A stretch of DNA of 64,000 bases from Desulfuromonas sp. TF (GTDB taxonomy: Bacteria; Desulfobacterota; Desulfuromonadia; Desulfuromonadales; ATBO01). The notes beneath the pieces are model-generated. The model was not told the origin of the DNA and made no database searches. It saw only the letters and a program-made list of their open reading frames with translations. Position numbers and translations under genes: made by a program. The stretch lies in assembly GCF_000472285.1 (NCBI RefSeq), contig NZ_KI421412.1, positions 135,051 to 199,050 on the forward strand, in the 5' to 3' direction. Below are positions 25,662-33,571 of this stretch, in pieces. How positions within the stretch are numbered: the stretch's first letter is position 1; the number at the start of each line of letters is the position of its first letter.

Positions 25662-27110
25662 ATGAGCATCACGGTGGAGAAAATTGACGCCTGCCGCTGG
25701 CGCATTCCCCGCACGGGGAAAATGCGCGCCGAAGGGCTTGTCTTTGCCTCCGAGGCGCTGATGCGGGTCCTGCAGCGCGAGGAGCAGCAAGCCCTGGAGC
25801 AGGTGCGGAATGTGGCCACCCTCCCGGGGCTCGTCGGTCCCTCCATCGCCATGCCGGATATCCACTGGGGGTACGGCTTCCCCATCGGCGGGGTGGCCGC
25901 CTTCGACCTGGAAGAGGGGGTCGTCTCTCCCGGAGGCGTCGGCTACGATATCAACTGCGGGGTACGTCTGTTGCGGTCCGCCCTGTCGGCGGCCGAGATC
26001 CGTCCCCGCCTCAAGGAACTGGCCGATGCTCTCTTCCGCAACGTCCCCTCAGGGGTCGGTTCCCAGCGGCGGGACCTGAAGCTCTCCTCCCAGGCGGAAA
26101 GGCAGGTCCTGAAAAAAGGCGCCCGCTGGGCCGTGGAACAGGGTTTCGGCAGCGAGGAGGACTTGCGGCACATCGAAGAGGGTGGCGCCATCCCCGGCGC
26201 AGAACTGGAGTTCGTCTCGGATCGGGCTCTCGAGCGGGGCCGAACGCAGCTGGGCACTCTCGGCTCCGGCAACCATTTTCTCGAGGTGCAGCAGGTCGAA
26301 AGAATCCACGACCAGGAGGCCGCCGAGGCCCTTGGACTCCACGAAGGGCAGCTCACGGTCACCATTCACACCGGCAGCAGGGGGCTCGGGCACCAGGTCT
26401 GCGACGACTATCTGCGGGTCATGCTGCAGGCCAGCCGCAAATACGGAATAGAGCTCCCCGACCGTCAGCTCTGCTGCGCTCCGCTGAGGAGCCCTGAGGC
26501 CACCCAGTACATGGGCGCCATGGCCTGCGCCGCCAATTTCGCCTTCGCCAACCGCCAGCTGATCACCTCCTGGGTGCGGGAATCCTTCGAACAGGTCCTC
26601 GGCCTCGGCCCCTCCGATCTGCGCCTTTCGGTCATTTACGACGTCTGCCACAACATCGCCAAATGGGAGACCCACAGGTTCCAGGGGAAGGAGCGGCGCC
26701 TTTGCGTCCACCGCAAGGGAGCCACCCGGGCCTTCCCCCCTGGGCACCCGGAAACCCCCGAAGCGTACAGGAATGTGGGGCAGCCGGTGCTCATCCCCGG
26801 AGACATGGGCCGCTATTCCTATGTCCTGGTCGGGACCAGCGGCGCTTTCGATGAGACGTTCGGCTCCACCTGTCACGGAGCCGGACGGGTGCTCTCCCGC
26901 CACGCCGCGAAGAAACAGGCCAGGGGACGCAACATCGAAGCGGAACTAGCCGCCCAGGGGATCCTCATCCGCGCCGCAGGCCGTGCCACGGTGGCCGAGG
27001 AGATATCCGAGGCGTACAAGGACGTCATGGAAGTGGTGGGAGTGGTGCAGCAGGCGGGGATAGGCAAAATAGTGGCACGGCTGAGACCGATGGCGGTTAT
27101 CAAAGGCTAG
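25662..27110 (+). CDS. rtcB: RNA-splicing ligase RtcB
   Basis: A 482-residue GTP-dependent RNA ligase joining 2',3'-cyclic phosphate and 5'-OH ends. Manganese and GMP motifs are intact: YDINCGVRLLRS (Cys ligand), GTLGSGNHFLEVQ, HTGSRGLGHQVC, VCHNIAKWE, HRKGATRAFPPGHP and GSTCHGAGRVLSR, in which the His is guanylylated. GGAAGGA sits before ATG 25662. It lies directly behind archease, its known activator. The module likely repairs or heals cleaved RNA such as tRNA. A heptamer inverted repeat follows the stop. Confidence 0.96.
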   Translation: MSITVEKIDACRWRIPRTGKMRAEGLVFASEALMRVLQREEQQALEQVRNVATLPGLVGPSIAMPDIHWGYGFPIGGVAAFDLEEGVVSPGGVGYDINCGVRLLRSALSAAEIRPRLKELADALFRNVPSGVGSQRRDLKLSSQAERQVLKKGARWAVEQGFGSEEDLRHIEEGGAIPGAELEFVSDRALERGRTQLGTLGSGNHFLEVQQVERIHDQEAAEALGLHEGQLTVTIHTGSRGLGHQVCDDYLRVMLQASRKYGIELPDRQLCCAPLRSPEATQYMGAMACAANFAFANRQLITSWVRESFEQVLGLGPSDLRLSVIYDVCHNIAKWETHRFQGKERRLCVHRKGATRAFPPGHPETPEAYRNVGQPVLIPGDMGRYSYVLVGTSGAFDETFGSTCHGAGRVLSRHAAKKQARGRNIEAELAAQGILIRAAGRATVAEEISEAYKDVMEVVGVVQQAGIGKIVARLRPMAVIKG

Positions 27111-27166
27111 AGGACAGATGACGGAGGACGGAGAAGCGCCCGACTTCTTCCGTCCTCCGTCCTCTG
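27110..27166. repeat. Heptamer inverted-repeat array (GACGGAG type)
   Basis: The left arm holds GACGGAG twice (27119-27132) after a related unit (GGACAGAT). The right arm (27145-27165) is CTTCTTCCGTCCTCCGTCCTC, the reverse complement. The stem is about 17-20 bp, in the gap between rtcB and the next gene. Confidence 0.82.
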
Positions 27167-27184
27167 CAGTCCTCAGGAGGTTCC

Positions 27185-28081
27185 ATGAAAGTTTTCCTCA
27201 CCGGCGGCACCGGGTTCGTGGGAAGTGAAGTGCTGCGGCAACTGGTCGTGGCGGGACACACGGTGCGCTGCCTCGTCCGGCCGGGTTCGGAAAAAAAACT
27301 CGCCGTCCATCAGGGAGTGCAGATCCATCCGGGAGACGCCACCGAGCCGGACACCCTGGAAGAGGCCCTTGACGGGTGCGATGCGGTCATTCACCTTGTG
27401 GGGATCATTCGTGAGTTTCCAGGCCGCGGCATCACCTTCGAAAAGCTGCACTTCGAGGCCACCCGCAACGTGGCGGCGGAGGCCGAGATCCAGCGGGTGA
27501 AGCGGTTCGTGCATATGAGCGCCAACGGCACCCGTGAGAAAGCCGTCTCTTCCTATCACCGGACCAAGTGGCGAGCCGAGGAGACCGTACGGAAATCTTC
27601 CCTGTCCTGGACCATCTTCCGTCCCAGCCTCATCTTCGGCCCCGGGGACGCCTTCGTCAACATGCTGGCCGACATGATGCGCAAGCTGCCTGTCATGCCT
27701 GTCATAGGCGACGGCCGCTACCGGATGAGTCCGGTGGCGGTGGAGGACGTCGCCGCCTCCTTCGTCAGATCTCTTGCCTTGCCGGAGACCATCGGCAGGA
27801 CCTTTCACTGCTGCGGTCCGGTGAGCTACAGCTACAACGAGGTGCTCGATCTGATCGGCGAGGCTCTCGGGAAAAACCGGGTGTCCAAAGTTCATCAACC
27901 TGTCGGCCTGATGAAACCGGTCGTCTCCCTGCTCGAAAACTTCTCCGCCTTCCCCCTCACCACCAGCCAGATGACCATGCTGCTGGAGGGGAACGAATGC
28001 GACCCGAAGGAGTGGGCGGAGGTCTTCGGAATCGCGCCGAAGTCGTTTCCGCAGGGGATACGAAGCTATCTGAAACCTTGA
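27185..28081 (+). CDS. NAD(P)-binding epimerase/dehydratase family protein (NDUFA9-like)
   Basis: A 298-residue extended-SDR protein with the Rossmann motif TGGTGFVGSEV at the N-terminus. The region FVHMSANGTREKAVSSYHRTKWRAEE keeps a Tyr-x-x-x-Lys arrangement (YHRTK). It matches the complex I NDUFA9-type subgroup, whose members often have quinone- or carotenoid-related roles. AGGAGG lies just before the ATG, in the tail of the preceding repeat array. No partner gene adjacent to it clarifies its substrate. Confidence 0.8.
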   Translation: MKVFLTGGTGFVGSEVLRQLVVAGHTVRCLVRPGSEKKLAVHQGVQIHPGDATEPDTLEEALDGCDAVIHLVGIIREFPGRGITFEKLHFEATRNVAAEAEIQRVKRFVHMSANGTREKAVSSYHRTKWRAEETVRKSSLSWTIFRPSLIFGPGDAFVNMLADMMRKLPVMPVIGDGRYRMSPVAVEDVAASFVRSLALPETIGRTFHCCGPVSYSYNEVLDLIGEALGKNRVSKVHQPVGLMKPVVSLLENFSAFPLTTSQMTMLLEGNECDPKEWAEVFGIAPKSFPQGIRSYLKP

Positions 28082-28291
28082 TGCTGCGCCTGCGCCTGAT
28101 AGAATCGAAACCGATCCGGAAAGAGTTCCTGCAATGGTATGGATTCTAATCTCCGTCGTTTCTGAAGCTCTTTAATGGCACCTCGCCTGACATGCTCCAG
28201 CAGATCCGGATTAGATGGAAATGGTAACTTGCTGTTGACGTGATAAACTATCAGCATTCTTGCGTTGATTGCTGCCTTGTCCGGAGGGATC

Positions 28292-28930
28292 ATGTCTCTG
28301 ACCGTTGTATTGGCCGACCCTCATCCCATTTTTCTGCTTGGCATAGAACATTTATTTTCATCCGAGCCTGATCTGCAGGTGGTCGCACGCTGCAATACCG
28401 CCGGCGATACCCTCAAGACTGTGCGCAGCCATCGCCCCGACCTGCTGGTTCTCGACGTTCACTTCCCGGACCGAAGCGGTCTGCAGCTCATTCGCGAGTT
28501 GAAAGGGTATTCCCTGCCCACCCGCTCCATCCTTCTTACATCCATAATAGACGACACGCTGGCCCTGGAAGCCCTGCGCCTGGGGGTACCGGGTGTGGTG
28601 CTGAAAACCATGCCGCCCCACCTGCTGCCCCAATGTCTGCGCAAGGTGGCTGCCGGCGGCCAGTGGCTGGAAAAAGAGTCGGTCGGCCACGCCGTTGAAA
28701 AGATGCTGCGGCGGGAAGCCGGGGCCCGCCGGCTCGCCAACATCCTCACGCCCCGAGAGATCGAGACCGTGCACCTGGTCGCCAAAGGACAGAGCAACCG
28801 GGAGATCGCCGATAAGTTGGGACTACGCGAAGGAACGGTGAAAATCCACCTTCACAACGTTTACAAGAAGCTCGGGATCGAAAACCGGGTGGATTTGACC
28901 CTGTATGCTCAGAAGAGAGGGCTGGTGTGA
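28292..28930 (+). CDS. LuxR/NarL-family response regulator
   Basis: A 212-residue two-component regulator. The receiver domain has acidic residues at VVLADPHP, the phospho-acceptor Asp in LLVLDVHFPD and the conserved Lys in VLKTMPPH. A LuxR-type HTH follows (LTPREIETVHLVAKGQSNRE, then GTVKIHLHNVYKKLGI). GGAGGG stands before ATG 28292. No histidine kinase gene is adjacent, so it is an orphan here. Targets unknown. Confidence 0.9.
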   Translation: MSLTVVLADPHPIFLLGIEHLFSSEPDLQVVARCNTAGDTLKTVRSHRPDLLVLDVHFPDRSGLQLIRELKGYSLPTRSILLTSIIDDTLALEALRLGVPGVVLKTMPPHLLPQCLRKVAAGGQWLEKESVGHAVEKMLRREAGARRLANILTPREIETVHLVAKGQSNREIADKLGLREGTVKIHLHNVYKKLGIENRVDLTLYAQKRGLV

Positions 28931-28944
28931 AATGCCGTGGCTAG

Positions 28945-28974
28945 AAAAAAGGCCGCTCCTGCTTCGGAGCGGCC
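28945..28974 (-). terminator. Terminator of the secreted-protein gene
   Basis: GGCCGCTCC and GGAGCGGCC form a 9-bp perfect stem. Read on the minus strand it is followed by TTTTTT. It lies 36 bases beyond the stop of the gene ending at 29011. Confidence 0.85.
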
Positions 28975-29010
28975 TGACCGGGTCATATTGCCGGCGGCTG
29001 CCGTCCTAGA

Positions 29011-30102
29011 TCACTTGGAGTTCCCTTGGACGGTCACCATGAAGGGAAGTTGCACCGGCGCCGGATTCGGGCCAGCCAACCACAGGTAGGTGCCGGAAGA
29101 ACATGAAGAAGAGGCGGTTTCCAACACCGCCGCAAGAAAGTCGAAGGTGCCGTCCTCAGGCAAGGCGGTTGTCACATTCGAACCGATGCGCATGTGCACC
29201 GTGGCCAGAAATGTCTGACCGGCCGGTACCGTCACATTCCCCAGGCAGAGCTGCTGCCCCTGCGGTGTCCCGGTGCCAAAAGAACCGAGGCTGGTGGTCG
29301 GCTCCTCGTAAATGCCCGTAGTCTGGTAGGTGAAGACCGCGTTGCCGGGGTTCCCTGCCGGGCTGGTTTCGAATCTGCTGTCAAGTGCGATCTGCAGGTC
29401 AAAGGTCTGGGCATCGCTGCAGTTGTTGGCAATCAAGATGTTGTCGGAAAGCTGCGGAGGATTAGTATTTTGGATGTTGCCGTTTTTCACCTTAACCTCA
29501 ATGGGGGCGGAGGCCGTCGCTGTGGCGAGCATCCTGGTGAAGTCCTGATCGGTAATAAAGTCAACCACCTTCAGGCAGGCGGTCGGATGCAACAGGATAA
29601 CCTTGACCACGATCGTGGTGATGGTATCGAGATGGGCATTGTTGCCGCTTCCGGGGCTGGCTTCCAGCTGCAATACGCCGGTCAAGGTCGTCTCGTCGTC
29701 GTCCGGGGCCCCCGAAGGGATGGTCACTGTAACGCCCGTCGAACCCACCGCCCCCGGCCCGTTCACACCGAAGCTGGGGGTAGCCGGGGTCAATTCCAGG
29801 CTGGCATCCCCGCTCTGTTTCTGGGTGAGATTCAGGGTAAGAGGGTAAGCCGTTTCAGGGTTGCCGGACCTTGCCGCGATGTCAAGATTGAGATCAAAGC
29901 TGTTGAAAAATCCCGTAGTGAATGCCAATGCGTTCACCGTGTAGACAACATGAATCGTCCCATTTGCCAAACCGTTGGGGGTGACTATAGCGTCGGGTTC
30001 GGTCACCTCCGCCCTTACCATATCCTTTGCCCATCCCACTCCGCACCAGCCGGCCATCAGTAACACCAACGCCAGAATTGTGATCATTCCCTTTCTTCTC
30101 AT
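29011..30102 (-). CDS. Secreted protein of unknown function
   Basis: About 363 residues with a Sec signal peptide (MITILALVLLMAGWCGVGWA). The mature part is rich in Thr, Val, Asn and Gly, with long beta-prone stretches (IHVVYTVNALAFTTGFFNSF) and few charged residues; four of its cysteines could form disulfides (HPTACLKV, ANNCSDAQ, QLCLGNV, SSSCSSG). It looks like an extracellular or outer-surface beta-sandwich protein, but I recognise no family. AGGAGG sits before ATG 30102, excluding a longer in-frame frame to 30204. It has its own terminator and lies next to a PilZ gene, so a link to surface structures is possible. Confidence 0.7.
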   Translation of the reverse strand: MRRKGMITILALVLLMAGWCGVGWAKDMVRAEVTEPDAIVTPNGLANGTIHVVYTVNALAFTTGFFNSFDLNLDIAARSGNPETAYPLTLNLTQKQSGDASLELTPATPSFGVNGPGAVGSTGVTVTIPSGAPDDDETTLTGVLQLEASPGSGNNAHLDTITTIVVKVILLHPTACLKVVDFITDQDFTRMLATATASAPIEVKVKNGNIQNTNPPQLSDNILIANNCSDAQTFDLQIALDSRFETSPAGNPGNAVFTYQTTGIYEEPTTSLGSFGTGTPQGQQLCLGNVTVPAGQTFLATVHMRIGSNVTTALPEDGTFDFLAAVLETASSSCSSGTYLWLAGPNPAPVQLPFMVTVQGNSK

Positions 30103-30228
30103 CTTTGCCTCCTTTTTGATAATGACCCTTCCAAACCCGCGTCCCGTGAACAACAAGGTTCCTCGTCCCTTTTCAAATCCATATCCCTCTCTCCGGCCTT
30201 TCACCGGCGACCTGTCTCCTCCCGCAAC

Positions 30229-30519
30229 TCAAGCGGCGCTCTGAAAATCGCTGATGCTGGCCGCCACGCCCACCCTTTCCCCAACCTCTTCCACCCGCAC
30301 CACCTTCCCCTGGCAGCGGAGATGCACAGGCTCTCCGGGGAAGACATAATCGAGTTCCAGGATGAGGCTGATGGGCATGCCCGGTGAAAACGGCTGCTCG
30401 GTGAAGAAGTAGACTCCGGACTGGCTGACATCCCGGGTAACGCCGGATCCCGGATCCAGATGCACCGGCACTTCTATCCGAATCCGCTTCGCACTTCTCT
30501 TTGTCTCAAACATTTTCAT
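30229..30519 (-). CDS. PilZ-domain protein
   Basis: A 96-residue single PilZ domain. The c-di-GMP motifs are recognisable: RxxxR as KRSAKRIRIEVP and (D/N)xSxxG as DVSQSGVYFF. It probably binds c-di-GMP and acts on a partner protein. A second ATG two codons downstream is an alternative start. It lies about 125 bases before the secreted protein gene on the same strand and could be its operon leader. Confidence 0.85.
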   Translation of the reverse strand: MKMFETKRSAKRIRIEVPVHLDPGSGVTRDVSQSGVYFFTEQPFSPGMPISLILELDYVFPGEPVHLRCQGKVVRVEEVGERVGVAASISDFQSAA

Positions 30520-30539
30520 CTCTCCATCCTATGTATTCC

Positions 30540-31060
30540 AAAGTCTAAAACCTTCTGTCGAAAAGAAAATTAATCCGAGGATAAAGCTTTATATAACTTT
30601 AGATTCAGATTTGCTTGGAAAGTGATTCGCGTGACAGCGGGCAAAATGGCGAAAACGCGCATCTCGTGTGCCCCTTGCGTGAAGTTGAATTGCGCTGAAG
30701 ATTTAGGTCAAAAGATGGAGGGTGAAACGGGAGGAGTCGGTAGTCGCCCCTGGTGCATATTCTGGCGATTCACGAAACGCGATTAAGCGGAGCGAGACAG
30801 AATACCACATGGTGGTGTGCGGATTATCCTGATGGTGGGGACCGGAATCCATCTTTCGGATGGCAGAAGAAGGCAAGGGTGAGGCATTAAAACCTCACCC
30901 TTCTCATTCCATTTTTTTTGCTCCTAAGTGGGGGAAGCCCTTAAGGGAGCCGCCCTTTGCCTGCCACCCCAACCCTGCCGGCTGCACGATCCCTCGTCAT
31001 CAACCTCAAACGCCGGCCTCTTCGCCGGCGGCTATCCCTTCGAGGGACGCCGCCCCCCCT
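30540..31060. other. Gene-free stretch with two hairpins
   Basis: About 520 bases hold no supportable gene. AAGGGTGAGG and CCTCACCCTT (about 30876-30901) form a 10-bp stem, and GCCGGC-CTCTTC-GCCGGC (about 31014-31031) forms another just after the cytochrome gene's stop. Neither has a convincing T tail in the needed direction. The left half should contain the PilZ promoter. Confidence 0.55.
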
Positions 31061-32899
31061 CTACCCCCAGATAAAGGCGGAAAAAATCAGAAAGGCCAGA
31101 AGAAGCCCCGTAAACAGGGCGAGAAACCCGAATCCCTTGAGGATGAAATCGTAAAGGATGCCGCTTGATTTGCGGACCCGGAAGTTCTCGGTCACGCCGA
31201 GCTCCTCGTACCTTCTCCACTGCTCGCCGCGCTCCAGAATGAGTTCCTCCTTGGAAATCTCGCCATTGAAGATGACGAAATCCATGGGGAATTTCTCCGG
31301 GCGCCCGTGGGTGTTGAAGAAGTGAACCGTGAAGATGAAGCCGGTGGCCAGCAGGGCCTCGTCCGAATGGATGATCGTCGCCACGTTCAGAAGCCATCCG
31401 GGAAGAAAACGGCAGAAGAACTCGGGAAACCACAGCAGCAGCCCGGATCCTCCAATGGCGAACATCCCCCAGAAAACCGCGAAGAAATCAAACTTCTCCC
31501 AGTAGGTCCAGCGCTCGAACTGAGGCTTGGGTCCCCGGAACAGAAACCACCGGATCATGCCGCGGACGTCCCGCAAGTCCTTGGTGTTGGGCATGAGGCT
31601 GTCGGGACCGAAAAGCCGCTGCAGCCAGTTGCCCGGGATGTCCCGACGGATGAACAGAAATTGAAAGCTCATGGCGAGAGCGACGAAAAAATAATAGAAG
31701 GTGAGGACCGCGCACGCTCGGTGGAGAAGGCCGGCATTCTGAACGCCGCCGTAAAAAGACATCATGGCCCGAGCCCAGGAGTGCTCGCTGAATTTGAGGG
31801 GAAGACCGGTCAGTGAGAGGCCGAGAAAGCTGACGATGACGATCAGATGCAGGACGATATGGCGCTTTCGAAATCGGCGATAGGCCTTGTGCCCGTCCGG
31901 CAGGGGCTTGATCTTCCCCTCCGCGAGTTCGACTGCCCGATGCCTGTTTTCCACAAAGCCCCGGAACATCCAGAAGAGAGTATGGAACCAGAAGACGGCG
32001 AAAACCGCCACGACCAGTGCCGTCATCAGGACAAACGTCCAGAAAAGAACAGGATAGTTCCGACGGTCACTATGGTCGCCGTGTACGTAGAATTCCGTAA
32101 ACCGGGTCGTGACCTCCGAATGGCACTGGCGGCAGGTTTCAACCAGGTTATCCGGGTTGATGCTGGAGTCGGGATCGTCTTCGGGCAGAATGTTGTGGGC
32201 GGAATGGCAGTCGACGCAGCCGGCCACCTGCCGCCCGGATCCGAGGCGATAGCTCTTGCCGTGATAGCTTTCAAAATACGTGTCCACCGCCATGGGGAAT
32301 ACCCCGTTGCGCTCCATCATCTCCCCGTCGCCATGACAATCGAGACAGACCCGGGTGTGAAACAGTCGGAATTGTTCGGTGTCCGGGGCCTCCAGCGGCT
32401 TTATTTCATGGAGATTGTGGCAGTCGTGGCAGGCCGCCGAATCGGGATTCCCCTCCCGGACCGCCTTCCCGTGAACCGACGCCTCGTATCGCTCAGCGTC
32501 ATGGCATCCTCCGCAAACTTCCACCACCCTGCCCTTTGCGCCGTCCCACGGGCGCATTTCATGGATGTCGGCATGACAGGCCGAGCAGCCGATGTCGCTG
32601 AGCATGTGCACGCTGGCATAATGTGCGGCGGACTCGTCCTTGTGGCAGCGGGCGCAGCGGACAGGTTTGATCTCGATTTCTCCCGCAAGGTGCTTGCCCA
32701 GATCCGTGATTTCCACATGGCAGCTGGTGCAGGCGTTCGGGCTGTGAACAGAACGGGCGAAGGCGTCCGAATCAATGGAATCGGCATGACATTCGAGACA
32801 TTGCATCGGATCGACAGCGAGGGTCGAAGCGGCCCCGGCAACGGTGGAATGGGACAGGGCGACGATCAGGAACAGCATCAATCGGTTAGCCGTACGCAT
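31061..32899 (-). CDS. cbcL: Nonaheme cytochrome c fused to membrane cytochrome b (CbcL-like)
   Basis: About 612 residues. After a signal sequence (LMLFLIVALSHSTVAGAA) the periplasmic half has nine CXXCH heme sites (CLECH, CTSCH, CARCH, CSACH, CGGCH, CHDCH, CLDCH, CVDCH, CRQCH). The C-terminal half is a b-type cytochrome with several membrane helices (LFWTFVLMTALVVAVFAVFW and others) and His residues for b hemes. This matches Geobacter CbcL, which takes electrons from menaquinol for low-potential metal reduction. The start at 32899 has GGAGAG at the right distance; an upstream in-frame extension is unlikely. The gene stands alone. Confidence 0.85.
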   Translation of the reverse strand: MRTANRLMLFLIVALSHSTVAGAASTLAVDPMQCLECHADSIDSDAFARSVHSPNACTSCHVEITDLGKHLAGEIEIKPVRCARCHKDESAAHYASVHMLSDIGCSACHADIHEMRPWDGAKGRVVEVCGGCHDAERYEASVHGKAVREGNPDSAACHDCHNLHEIKPLEAPDTEQFRLFHTRVCLDCHGDGEMMERNGVFPMAVDTYFESYHGKSYRLGSGRQVAGCVDCHSAHNILPEDDPDSSINPDNLVETCRQCHSEVTTRFTEFYVHGDHSDRRNYPVLFWTFVLMTALVVAVFAVFWFHTLFWMFRGFVENRHRAVELAEGKIKPLPDGHKAYRRFRKRHIVLHLIVIVSFLGLSLTGLPLKFSEHSWARAMMSFYGGVQNAGLLHRACAVLTFYYFFVALAMSFQFLFIRRDIPGNWLQRLFGPDSLMPNTKDLRDVRGMIRWFLFRGPKPQFERWTYWEKFDFFAVFWGMFAIGGSGLLLWFPEFFCRFLPGWLLNVATIIHSDEALLATGFIFTVHFFNTHGRPEKFPMDFVIFNGEISKEELILERGEQWRRYEELGVTENFRVRKSSGILYDFILKGFGFLALFTGLLLAFLIFSAFIWG

Positions 32900-33123
32900 C
32901 ATCTCTCCATTCGTTCGGGTCACCCTCTTCGAGGAGCTCAATTTGTCCCGCGGCACCCCTCGGTGAGGCGTCATTCGGCAGGTCGACCAGTATAAAAAAT
33001 TATCATGAAGTCGGATACTGTCAAACCTTGCTCCGGCACGAAGGCGGCACCTTGTTCGCCGCCTCTCCTGTGCTAATCTGGACATGAGAGAGTTTTCGTG
33101 GGAAACCGAGAAAGGAGAATACA

Positions 33124-33471
33124 ATGGGCGCAAGCGAACAGGTAGCCTTCAACATCAATGCGGAACTCTATGAGAACGATTTCGGAGAACTGGCGGTCAA
33201 GGTCCCGGGAGAGAAGGCATTCCGCAATATCGGCCTGGAAGAAGGCGCTCGTTTCCAGAAAGATATCTTTTCGCTGCTGGAAGAGAACAGGCGTCCGGTC
33301 GGATGGTCGGAAATGCCTTCCCACGAACTCTCCGGGGGAAAATGGCGATGCGTCGCCCGGCTTGGCTATCTGAACGGCGACCCCTCCCGTCCTGCGGTCG
33401 AATTCGAGAGCGGCCGTGAGGAACTTGGCTCTCAGGCGAAATCTTATCTCACGGACGCCGGTCCCGGCTGA
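33124..33471 (+). CDS. Hypothetical protein, 115 residues
   Basis: A small soluble protein with a good ribosome site (AAAGGAG, 7 bases before the ATG). It begins MGASEQVAFNINAELYENDF and has no membrane segment, cysteine pattern or motif that I recognise. The composition is balanced and coding-like. It lies about 100 bases before radA on the same strand and diverges from the cytochrome gene. Function unknown. Confidence 0.7.
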   Translation: MGASEQVAFNINAELYENDFGELAVKVPGEKAFRNIGLEEGARFQKDIFSLLEENRRPVGWSEMPSHELSGGKWRCVARLGYLNGDPSRPAVEFESGREELGSQAKSYLTDAGPG

Positions 33472-33571
33472 ACCATACAACAGGGAGAGAGTTGTACCCA
33501 TCAAGGCGTTGGTCGTTGACACTCTCTTCGGCAGCACATAAAATGACCTCCTTTGGCCAAAGGGGGGATTT

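Noticed and set aside
28066-28293. 75-codon minus-strand frame between the epimerase and the response regulator
   Set aside because: It overlaps the 3' end of the epimerase gene and lacks a ribosome site; its composition looks like a shadow frame.
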